Below are positions 1 to 8,000 of a DNA stretch of 11,039 nucleotides, piece after piece. Numbering within the stretch: the first letter of the stretch is position 1; each line of letters starts with the position of its first letter. Origin of the DNA: JBOFHT01 sp051649785 (GTDB lineage Archaea > Methanobacteriota > Methanobacteria > Methanobacteriales > Methanobacteriaceae); NCBI GenBank assembly GCA_051649785.1, contig JBOFHT010000081.1, positions 1 through 11,039 on the forward strand, read 5' to 3'. The notes under the pieces are model-generated. The model did no database searches and was not told the DNA's origin. It saw only the letters and a list, made by a program, of their open reading frames with translations. Both the position numbers and the translations under genes were made by a program.

Positions 1-2463
1 AAATCATCTAAAGCAGCACTGTATATTAGAGATAAAAATTCAAATGGAAAATATTCTATTATGTGTGAAGGAGATAAAAATGTTAATGATGAAGTTCAAG
101 ATATTCTTTTTATGGATGCAGAATTGTTTTTAAATGCAATTTATGTTCGCCAAGGGGAAATAGCAGATCTTGTAACTAAAACTCCTGCTGATAAGAAAAA
201 GCTAATTGGTAAGCTTTTAGGAATTGAAAGCTTGGAAAAAGCTTGGGAAAATAGTTTACCTTTAATTAAAGATTATGAAACTAGAAAAGCTGAGTTAAAA
301 GGAAAAATAAGTCTTTTAGAAGAAACAGAAAATGAATACAATCAAAAGCTAAATAAACAATCTACTCTTAATAAAGATCTAGCTAAAATTATTGATGATT
401 TAAAGGAAACTGAAAAGAAAAAAAAACATGAAATCGATTTTAAACGCCGAATGGAAACTGAAAAAACTGTTTATGAAAAATGTATTCTAGACTTAGAGTA
501 TAATAATGAAAATCTTAAAAAGGCTATTGAAGATAAGGAAAATATGGAAAAACAGTTTAAAGAAATTGGGGAATCAAAAATAGAAGCTGCTAAATTAGAA
601 TCTATTCCTGGAAGAGTTAAGATTTTAAATTTTTTTAAAGAATCAGCAGATAACCTTAAATCACTTAAAAAAGACGAAAGTAGTATTTTAAAAAAATTAG
701 AAGATATAAAAAAGTATAAAGAAATTTTAAAGAAGGAAAAACCTTTATTTGAAAAACACTCAGTTCTTGAAAAGGAAATTTATGAGTTAAACATAAAAAA
801 ATCAAAAATTGAAGATAAAATTAATGAATTTAATAATATAGAAAAATCTAAAAAAGAAATTGATGAATTAATTGATAATTCTAAAAAAGAAATGGAAAAA
901 TTCTTTAAAGAAGCTAACAAAATATTATCCTGTGAAACTTCTGATTTAGATCAATTAAAAAATCATATTCATAAAATAAAGTCTGCAGGTAAAATAAAGG
1001 ATAAGTCTATTAATGATGATATTTTATCTAAAAAAGAAAATATTTCTGCTTTAAATGAATTTATCAAGCAAAATAAAAAACAGCTTAATGAGTTAAATCT
1101 TGTTGAAAACCAGTGCCCACTTTGTTTAAGTGATATTGATAGTATTAAACGAGATGATTTAATAAGTTCTTGTAATGATAGTATCGAAAATACTAATAAT
1201 AAAATAGAAAACTTAAATAAAGAGATTAATGGGTTGGAAAAAGAAAAAATAAAATTAGATAACCTTTTAGCTAATATTCAATCTATTGAAAGTAAAATAC
1301 CAGTCAATTCTAAGATTCTTAAGGATATTCTAATTAACATTAAAAAATCTGAAGATTTAACCAAAAAAATTGAAGCGAATACAGCAACAGATGGCTTTAA
1401 AGAAATAATTTCTAAATTAAAAGAGCTAAGTAATGAACATGAAAAAACTAAAGCTAACTATAATAATTATATAGAATCTCAGGGTTCTGTCAATGCTTTA
1501 GGGGATCAAAGAGATGTTCAAAGAGAATTTGATAAAATTATAAGACAAATTAATAGTGAAATTGATAAAATTAAAAGATATAGTTCTAGAGATGAGTTTT
1601 TAGCAGGTAAATTCACAGAAGTAGAATTTAAAGAGGAACTTGAAAAGGTTCGAAAAGCAGAATCTAAATATTATCAATTAACTGGTATTATTAAAGGTGA
1701 AAGGAAGATTAGTATTGATTTAAGAGCTAAAGATATTGATATTAGGGAAATTAACAATAAAATAGCTAAGTTCAACAATGATATTTCAGTATCTAAATAT
1801 GATGCTGAAACTTATAATACCCTTACAAAAAGCTTAGAAAATGTTGAAAATAAGTTTAATGAACTTAATAATAACAAAAGTGTAATGGAAGCTCAACTAT
1901 CTAGTATTGAAAAGGATTTAAAAAATTTATCTATAAGACTTAAAGGATTTAATAATGATAAAAAAGATTTTGATAATATAAATGAATTTATAACATTATT
2001 AAAAGATATAAGGGAATTATTTGGTAAAAATGGTGTTCAAAAAGATTTAAGGAACCGGGCTATTCCTTTAATTCAAAAAAATACTTTAAAGTTTTTTGAA
2101 GAATTTAATTTTAATTATTCTTCTTTAAAAATAAATGAGGATTATGATATAAGTATTTTTGGTAGTGATGGTGAAACTACATTAGATATGGTTAGTGGTG
2201 GTGAAAAAATAGTTATAGCTTTGGCACTACGTTTAGCTATTACTCAAACAATATCTAAAGGTAGTTTAGAAACTATTATGTTAGATGAGCCAACTATTCA
2301 CTTAGATAAGTACCGAAGAACTGATTTAATTAATCTTTTATCTTCTGTATCATTACTTCCACAAATGATTATTGTTACTCATGATTTTGAGCTTCAAAAT
2401 GCTGCAGATAATATTATTGAAATTAAAAAAGAAGATGGAGTTTCTAAAGTAGTAGCTAGCTAA
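1..2463 (+). CDS. rad50: DNA double-strand break repair ATPase Rad50 (5'-truncated by window edge)
   Basis: SMC-like ATPase that partners with Mre11 to tether and process DNA double-strand breaks. The frame is open from base 1, before the first ATG at 61, and the residues before that ATG fit Rad50, so the gene starts outside the window; the Walker A P-loop is missing. Counting from base 1: the Q-loop YVRQGEI is near residue 51; a long Lys/Glu-rich coiled coil follows; the zinc-hook CPLC is at 372-375, midway between the two coiled-coil arms; the C-terminal ATPase lobe has the ABC signature VSGGEK (from base 2191), Walker B IMLDEPT with D-loop HLD (from base 2275) and the switch VTHD. The 820 visible residues plus about 45 missing ones would give a normal archaeal Rad50 length. 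mre11 is expected just upstream but is not visible. The gene lacks the Asn-rich insertions found in its downstream neighbours. Confidence 0.96.
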   Translation, partial: KSSKAALYIRDKNSNGKYSIMCEGDKNVNDEVQDILFMDAELFLNAIYVRQGEIADLVTKTPADKKKLIGKLLGIESLEKAWENSLPLIKDYETRKAELKGKISLLEETENEYNQKLNKQSTLNKDLAKIIDDLKETEKKKKHEIDFKRRMETEKTVYEKCILDLEYNNENLKKAIEDKENMEKQFKEIGESKIEAAKLESIPGRVKILNFFKESADNLKSLKKDESSILKKLEDIKKYKEILKKEKPLFEKHSVLEKEIYELNIKKSKIEDKINEFNNIEKSKKEIDELIDNSKKEMEKFFKEANKILSCETSDLDQLKNHIHKIKSAGKIKDKSINDDILSKKENISALNEFIKQNKKQLNELNLVENQCPLCLSDIDSIKRDDLISSCNDSIENTNNKIENLNKEINGLEKEKIKLDNLLANIQSIESKIPVNSKILKDILINIKKSEDLTKKIEANTATDGFKEIISKLKELSNEHEKTKANYNNYIESQGSVNALGDQRDVQREFDKIIRQINSEIDKIKRYSSRDEFLAGKFTEVEFKEELEKVRKAESKYYQLTGIIKGERKISIDLRAKDIDIREINNKIAKFNNDISVSKYDAETYNTLTKSLENVENKFNELNNNKSVMEAQLSSIEKDLKNLSIRLKGFNNDKKDFDNINEFITLLKDIRELFGKNGVQKDLRNRAIPLIQKNTLKFFEEFNFNYSSLKINEDYDISIFGSDGETTLDMVSGGEKIVIALALRLAITQTISKGSLETIMLDEPTIHLDKYRRTDLINLLSSVSLLPQMIIVTHDFELQNAADNIIEIKKEDGVSKVVAS

Positions 2464-2478
2464 TAATAATAATAATAA
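2461..2478 (+). repeat. (TAA)6 microsatellite forming rad50 stop codon
   Basis: Six consecutive in-frame TAA triplets begin with the rad50 stop codon. They guarantee termination and are also a slippage-prone trinucleotide tract, with the same triplet (AAT/ATA/TAA) that is expanded inside downstream genes. No clear oligo-T terminator is visible in the 36-base gap between the two convergent genes. Confidence 0.85.
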
Positions 2479-2499
2479 CTTAGTAGGGTGTCTATTATA

Positions 2500-2886
2500 T
2501 TATAATGCTCCTTTAATAGTGTCTACAATACAATTAGCATTCCATCCTACAAGCCCTTTTGATTTATTTTCAAGATTTAATGGAACTTCTTCAAGTCCAT
2601 AAGGCCTAACAAGAACAATAGGGGTTTCATTATCTTCAGCAGCTTTAACAATTAAATCAATATCTTCTTTATTTTTAGAATAAATTCCAGCTAAAACAAT
2701 CACTACATCAATTTCATTAAAAAATGAATTAGGAATTGCTTTTAAATTGCCAATATGAGATTCTTTCCATAAGAAATCATTTTTTGAATATAATTTTTCA
2801 ACAAATTGACTGTATTCTCCACTTTCATCAATTCCACTTGTTATAAATAAATTATAAATTTTATCATTTTTATCTTCTTCAAACAT
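2500..2886 (-). CDS. MTH538-family TIR-like domain protein (DUF1863 type)
   Basis: A complete 128-residue protein, small, acidic and without signal or membrane segment. It is one flavodoxin/TIR-like alpha-beta domain: first strand with IYNLFITSG (10-18), central hydrophobic strand DVVIVLAGIYS (60-70), then helix and strand TPIVLVRPYG (88-97). This is the pattern of the MTH538 TIR-like (DUF1863) family, named after a Methanothermobacter protein of this size. In related TIR domains a Ser-x-x-Trp-x-x-x-Glu element holds the NADase glutamate; here S70 is followed by K73 and D77 at the equivalent spacing, so the Trp is absent and the Glu is replaced by Asp. NAD cleavage is therefore doubtful. The ATG at 2884-2886 has a GGAG eight bases upstream. 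The gene converges on rad50 with a 36-base gap. Its function is unknown; the single-domain form next to rad50 looks like a housekeeping archaeal gene, not a multi-gene defence system. Confidence 0.75.
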   Translation of the reverse strand: MFEEDKNDKIYNLFITSGIDESGEYSQFVEKLYSKNDFLWKESHIGNLKAIPNSFFNEIDVVIVLAGIYSKNKEDIDLIVKAAEDNETPIVLVRPYGLEEVPLNLENKSKGLVGWNANCIVDTIKGAL

Positions 2887-2894
2887 CTTAATTT

Positions 2895-2898
2895 CTCC
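2895..2898 (-). promoter_or_regulatory. Shine-Dalgarno GGAG for the TIR-like gene
   Basis: On the minus strand GGAG lies eight bases before the ATG of the TIR-like gene. An upstream ATG overlapping this site (minus strand 2900-2898) is out of frame, so the start at 2886 is well supported. Confidence 0.65.
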
Positions 2899-2991
2899 AT
2901 TTATTTAGATAATAAGTTTAATGTATCAACTGAATTATCTTATTTAATCAATAATAATAAATATGATATTACACATATATAATCATAATTA

Positions 2992-2999
2992 TTTATATA
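2992..2999 (+). promoter_or_regulatory. Candidate TATA box in the divergent spacer (Mur ligase side)
   Basis: TTTATATA matches the methanogen TATA consensus exactly. Transcription would start near 3020, giving a leader of about 130 bases before the ATG at 3152. The spacer is over 80% A+T, so a chance match is quite possible. On the minus strand an ATTATATATG near 2972-2982 could serve the TIR-like gene. The rest of 2887-3151 is strongly T-rich and holds no recognised element. Confidence 0.35.
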
Positions 3000-3151
3000 T
3001 GTTAATAATTCATATCTTAATATTTTATTCACTATTTAATTTATTTATTAATATTTTACTTATTATTAATTTATTTATCGTTATTGTATTTGATAATGAT
3101 TTATTGATTGTTTTCATGATTATAGTCACGATTATATTATTCAAGAGTCTT

Positions 3152-4837
3152 ATGTTAATTTCAGCTATTGGTTTGGGTATTGAAGGAAAGAAAGCTCTTA
3201 AAAGCCTTCTTGAATATGATTTTGAAATTTATGCTACTGATTTAAATGATAAATTAACTCCAATGGATTTTGGATTCACAGATTTTAATGATGCTAAATT
3301 TCACGGTCTTGAACTTGATTTAGGTAGCCATAATTTTGATAAAATTAATAATAGTGATTCAATTATTTTAAGCCCTAGTTTATGGGATATGTCTTTTGCT
3401 AAAGACTATAAAAACTCAGGAAAGATGCTTAGTGATGTTTTCACTAAACATAAATCTATTTTTACTATTGGTGTTACTGGTACAAATGGCAAAACCACAA
3501 CAGTATCTATGATTAAAGATATTCTTGATTATGCAGGGTTAAATGTTCTTGTTGGAGGCAATGCTGGTGGTGGATTCAATGGCTATACTGATATTATTTT
3601 AAAAGCCGAATTTAACAAAAACAAATCCTATGACATTATTTTAATTGAAGTTTGTGATATGACTCTTGATTATTGTAAAGACACATTTGATTTCGATTTA
3701 ATAGCCCTTACTAATATTGGTAATGATCATATGGATGTTCATGGTTCAATTAAGAACTATAAGAACTCTTTAGCTAGTTTTTTTAAAGGTAGTGATGTTA
3801 TTATCCCTGCTGATGAATTAACTAATATTTCACCTGTAGGGGATAATGATACTAGTTTTGACAATAACACTATAAGTAAATTTAGTAAAAGTGCTAATAA
3901 TATGATTATAGCTGATTCTTATGATGATATTAATTTATTTGGTAAATTTAACTATATCAATGCAGGAATAGCTAAAAAAGTAGCTGAAACTATTGATATT
4001 GCTAGTTATAGTAATATAAATGATATAGATAACAATCATAATATAAGTAATAATCCCAATATAAGTAATAATCAGGATATAGGCAATAATTCTGATATAG
4101 ATATTGATAATAACACTTGTATGGGTGTAGAGGTAGGTATTAATTTTGAAATCATAAGTAAATCTCTTAAGAATTTTAATCCAGTTGAAGGTCGTTTAAA
4201 GGTAATTAATTACAAAGGTGTTGATATTTTTATTGGTAAAACAGATAATTCTAGTGCAATTTCAGCTATTTTAAATGATAAATACTTCCCTATTGTATTT
4301 ATAGGTACTCCTCGTTCAGGTGAGAAATGTCGTTATGATATTTTTGAAACTATTGCAAGTGGAACTAGTAGCAATGGTAGTAATAATAGCAATGATAATG
4401 GCAATGATAACAACAATGGCAGTATCAAAGGTAATATTCAGAGTAATGGTAATATTAATGATAATGACCCTATCAATAATATTGATATTAATAAGGATAC
4501 TGATACTAATTTAACTCCTGAAACTATTGTATTGTTTCCAGGATTAGCTAATACTGTTAACGAGGCAAAAAAACATCTTGAAAACCTTAATTTTAAAGGT
4601 AATATTGAAATAGCCAATAATATTACTGAAGTTCTAGATAAATTAAACAATTTCTTAGATAATAATATTAATAATATTGATATTAATAATACTAATAATA
4701 ACAATTCTAATTGTAAGGATAATGATAATAATTTTAATAATACCCTTTCAATCTTTATTGGGGGAAATGGTCAAGAAAAGATTATTGAAATTCAAAATAT
4801 TTTGGAAAACTATTCTAAAAACTATTCTAATAAATGA
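3152..4837 (+). CDS. Mur ligase family protein, single module, with Asn-rich insertions
   Basis: A predicted 561-residue ATP-dependent amide ligase of the MurC/D/E/F superfamily. It has an N-terminal Rossmann-like domain (ISAIGLGIEGKKAL, then LDLGSH and LSPS), a central ATPase domain with P-loop GTNGKTTT (110-117, Lys114) and DHMD (192-195), and a C-terminal domain opening with PVEGR. It resembles both modules of the next gene, so the three are paralogues. Two active-site positions look unusual: the Lys that is carbamylated in MurD/E/F (four residues after the Tyr) is Leu207, and the D-x-A-H-N-P motif after the GR is replaced by GKTDN. Three Asn-rich tracts interrupt the C-terminal half. The ATG at 3152 was chosen because the Rossmann domain starts there; the frame is also open back to an ATG at 2963 but encodes only a hydrophobic, T-rich extension. 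No strong ribosome site is seen. Likely role: peptide-bond formation on a cell-wall (pseudomurein) precursor or a cofactor. Coenzyme F430 synthetase (CfbE) is a less likely alternative, as the N-terminus does not resemble it. Confidence 0.8.
   Translation: MLISAIGLGIEGKKALKSLLEYDFEIYATDLNDKLTPMDFGFTDFNDAKFHGLELDLGSHNFDKINNSDSIILSPSLWDMSFAKDYKNSGKMLSDVFTKHKSIFTIGVTGTNGKTTTVSMIKDILDYAGLNVLVGGNAGGGFNGYTDIILKAEFNKNKSYDIILIEVCDMTLDYCKDTFDFDLIALTNIGNDHMDVHGSIKNYKNSLASFFKGSDVIIPADELTNISPVGDNDTSFDNNTISKFSKSANNMIIADSYDDINLFGKFNYINAGIAKKVAETIDIASYSNINDIDNNHNISNNPNISNNQDIGNNSDIDIDNNTCMGVEVGINFEIISKSLKNFNPVEGRLKVINYKGVDIFIGKTDNSSAISAILNDKYFPIVFIGTPRSGEKCRYDIFETIASGTSSNGSNNSNDNGNDNNNGSIKGNIQSNGNINDNDPINNIDINKDTDTNLTPETIVLFPGLANTVNEAKKHLENLNFKGNIEIANNITEVLDKLNNFLDNNINNIDINNTNNNNSNCKDNDNNFNNTLSIFIGGNGQEKIIEIQNILENYSKNYSNK
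4010..4117 (+). repeat. Asn-rich low-complexity tract with three 18-bp tandem units
   Basis: This in-frame insertion encodes Asn, Ile, Ser and Asp almost only. Its core is three 18-base units at 4040-4057, 4058-4075 and 4076-4093, encoding NISNNP, NISNNQ and DIGNNS. It interrupts the Mur ligase between the end of the ATPase domain and the PVEGR start of the C-terminal domain. Confidence 0.85.
4358..4510 (+). repeat. Asn/Ser/Gly-rich insertion tract
   Basis: Fifty-one codons rich in AAT/AAC, AGT and GGT/GGC (for example NGSNNSNDNG) lie inside the C-terminal ligase domain, between the strand ending in GTPRSG and the strand TIVLFPG. The tract is built from degenerate AATRRY-like units. Confidence 0.8.
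4658..4741 (+). repeat. Asn-rich insertion before the last strand of the ligase
   Basis: Twenty-eight codons, mostly AAT with ATT and GAT, lie directly before the terminal strand LSIFIGGNG. The same location is expanded in the second module of the following gene. Confidence 0.85.
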
Positions 4838-4855
4838 TTTATTATAGTCCTAAAC

Positions 4856-4871
4856 TTTAATTTTCATTTTT
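4856..4871 (+). terminator. Weak T-rich candidate terminator after the single-module ligase
   Basis: Short T runs (T3, T4, T5) lie 20-35 bases after the stop codon. Archaeal termination can occur on oligo-T without a hairpin, but these runs are short and the spacer is generally AT-rich. Confidence 0.3.
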
Positions 4872-4960
4872 AATTAGATTATTAATTATTTAATTCAATT
4901 TAAATAGCTTAGTACTGAAAAATTATAATATTCAATAAAGTTTAAATAATTTTAAAATAA

Positions 4961-4977
4961 TATATACTATATAATAA
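4961..4977 (+). promoter_or_regulatory. Candidate TATA region for the double Mur ligase gene
   Basis: A TATATACTATATAATAA stretch lies 70-86 bases before the ATG at 5047 and would place transcription start near 5000, giving a leader of about 45 bases. It is a plausible promoter in a 209-base spacer but weakly distinguished from its AT-rich surroundings. An imperfect dyad at 4983-5023 lies just downstream. Confidence 0.35.
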
Positions 4978-4982
4978 ATATT

Positions 4983-5023
4983 AATACTAAATATGATACT
5001 AAATATAATTTAATATTAGTATT
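4983..5023. repeat. Direct and inverted 8-11 bp repeats between TATA region and start codon
   Basis: ATACTAAATAT occurs twice (4984-4994 and 4996-5006). AATACTAA at 4983-4990 is matched by its reverse complement TTAGTATT at 5016-5023. The position is where a repressor could bind, but low sequence complexity makes chance a serious explanation. Confidence 0.35.
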
Positions 5024-5046
5024 CAATTAATTAATAATGATATTCA

Positions 5047-8000
5047 ATGATTCATAATAAAAAAGTCCTTATTGTTGGTGCAGGAAATGCAGGACGTCCT
5101 GCTGCAAACTTATTTCATTATTTAGGTAATGATGTTATTGTTTCAGATAGTAATATCTATGAAAATATTCCTAGAAAGGCAAAAACGAAGATTGATGGAC
5201 TTAAAGATAAAGGTATTGTTTTTGAATTAGGTTTTCATAATGAAAACTTATTAGATTGGGCAGATTATGTTTTCATATCCCCTAATATTCCTAAAAATGT
5301 TGATTTTATTCAAAAGATTTTAGAAAAGTCTTATAAAAAACTTAGTAAAACATCTAATGAAAATAATTGTACATGTGAAACTGGAAAATTAACTCTTATT
5401 TCAACTGAAGATATTGGTAATATCTTAAATTCATTAATTAAAATTCCTATGGTAGGAATAGCTGGAACTGATGGTAAGACTACTACTACTAATATGATTA
5501 ACTATTCTTTTAGTGAAAATCTTGATACTGTTATATTTTCATCTCTTCAGAACTCTCTTGTAATTGAAGGATTAATTGAACTTGTAGTTGATGAAAAGAC
5601 TAATGAAAAGGATTTAGCTATTTTTGAACTTCCTCATGGGACTATTCGTATGGCTAAAGGATTAGAGCTTTCAGCTGCTGTTGTTACTAATTTAACTCCA
5701 GATCATATGGATGAATTTCCTTCATTTGAAGATTATGTTATAAGGAACTTTGCTATTAAAGATTTAATTAATAATAATGGGATTTTAATTCTTAATGGGG
5801 ATGATCCAATTATTTCTAATAGACTTAATGAGATTAAGTCGAATTATATTCTTTATGGTCTTAACAACTCTCAAAAAATTGATTTTGAAGGTGAAAGCTA
5901 CTTTAATCCCAATGTTGAATTGGATATTTATGGAAAAGACCTGGTTTTAAATGGTATTAATGGTTCAAGCTTTACTCTTGTATCTAAAGTTATTCCAACA
6001 CTTATTTGTAAAAGATGTAATGGAATTGCAGGTGTCAATTGTAGCTGTGGAAACTTTGAACCTAAATATCTTGATGGATTTGAAAAGAAAGTTAATATTT
6101 CCACTCCAGGAGCATGCAATATTGAAAATACAATAGCTACAATAGCTATGGCTTTAATTTTTGGCTATGATATTAATGATATTATTAATCATATGGCTGT
6201 TTTTGGTGGTGTAGCTGGTAGATTCGAGAAAATTGATAAAATTAGCTTTGGATATAGTGGTGAATATAGTAATGCAAATATTTTTATGGATGCTGCCCAC
6301 AACCCAGAAAGTATGGAAAAGCTTTTTGAAGGATTGGAAGTTGATGGAAACCTTATTATTAGCTTAGATAATCCTGATACTCTTACTACTCGTGATAAAA
6401 CTAAAATTGGTCAGATTCTTGGTGGAATAGCAGATATTGTAATTTGTTCTGCAAAAAATGAAACTACTGAAGTCATTGATTTAAATGCTCCTAAAGAAGT
6501 TTTAAATGCTTGTAAACTTTCAGCAAATAGTAAAAATAGGGATATTGAAATTTATTCTACTTTAAATGTAGGGAGTTCTATTTTCAAGGCATTAAATCTA
6601 GCAAGTAATGGTGACACAATTTTACATATTGGACCTGGAGTTGTTAATGCTTATGATTCTGTTAAAAACGATATAATTGAAGCTATTAATTTTTATAAAG
6701 ACTGCTCTGGTGAAATTGTTGTTGTGGGAGGTTGTGGAACTGTTGGAAGTTTAATGGCAAGAGTTTTAAATGACTATGGGTTTAATGTCACAGTTTCTGA
6801 CTTAGATAATAATACTTCTATAGCTCCAACATTAGACGAAGAAGGAATTAAATTAGACTTAGGTTCACATAGTGAAAATGTATTTAAAAAAGCTTCTTGT
6901 TTTTTCTTAACACCTAGCTTAGCTAATAATAAAACTGTTTTAGAACTTATTAAAAACTATTCAGATAATTCTGACTGTTCTAACTTTAATTCTAAGTCTA
7001 ATTTTAATGGTTCTGCTTTTATTTATAATGTTAATGATATTTTTAAATACTTTGATGTTCATAAAAATGTTTTTGCTGTAACTGGAACTAACGGTAAAAC
7101 TACTACTGTCCATATGCTTAAATCTATTTTTAAAAAAGCTAATTTAAGTTTTCCAGAACATAAATTAGCTATTCAAGGAAATACTGAACTTATTCCTCCC
7201 CTTCAAGCTCGCCTTAATGGTGATGTAGCTATTGTTGAAATCGGCACATTTGGGAATAAGGGAGAAATTAAAAGTTCTAGTGAGCTTTGTAGTGTTGAAA
7301 CTGCGGTCATTACAAATATATCTCATGATCACTTGGAAAATAGTGAAAAGAATAAAAAACATAGTGTAAATATTAACTCTTTTTATGAATATGTTAACTG
7401 TAAAAAAGAAATTATTGATATAGCACCTAATTTAGTTTTAAATGCAGATGATCCTATTGTAGCTGAGTTTTCTACTCTTAAAACCAGGGAAAATCTTATT
7501 TTCTTTGGAATGGACTTTGAAGACGAATATTTTAATATTTCTAATGATAATAAGGATAATATTAACAGCACTAATATTAACAAAAATACCAATATTAACA
7601 AACCTAGTAGAAATATAATTAATAATGCTTTAGAAAGTGAAAAAAGATTTTGTCCTAATTGTAATTCAGAGCTAACTTATAAAAAAATATCTTTAGGCCA
7701 TTTAGGTCAGTTTAATTGTAAATGTGGCTTTAAAAATATTAAACCTAATGTTAAAGCATCTAAATTTAATTTTAGCTCAGATATGGGTAAAACTTCATTT
7801 ACATTATCAATAGATGATCACAAAGAAACAATTTATGTTACTGGTGGAATGGCTAATATTTACAATGCTTTAAGTTCTGCAGCTACTGCATTTAATATGG
7901 GTATTGACTTTAAACACATTGTTAATGGTTTAAATGATTTTGAAGGTGTTGAAGGTAGATTTGAAATAATTAATACTAATCCCACCATTATATTAGATTT

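Noticed and set aside
1..2886. Rad50-like ATPase plus TIR-like protein as an anti-phage defence pair
   Set aside because: The ATPase has the full Rad50 layout including the CPLC hook, the two genes are convergent rather than co-transcribed, and the TIR-like protein lacks the usual catalytic Glu. Housekeeping repair plus a MTH538-family protein fits better.
4010..4117. CRISPR-like array or other spaced repeat
   Set aside because: The repeat units are 18 bases, directly adjacent, in frame and lacking unique spacers. They are coding low-complexity DNA.
4320..4704. Hydrophobic Leu/Ile/Met-rich open frames on both strands (4320-4514 plus, 4438-4704 minus)
   Set aside because: They are other-frame readings of the AAT/ATT-rich insertions in the Mur ligase; the low-complexity repeat keeps all frames open. 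No start signal or recognisable domain is present.
3152..4837. Assignment of the single Mur ligase as coenzyme F430 synthetase (CfbE)
   Set aside because: Its closest visible similarity is to the neighbouring modules, its N-terminus does not look like CfbE as I remember it, and no other cfb gene is in the window.
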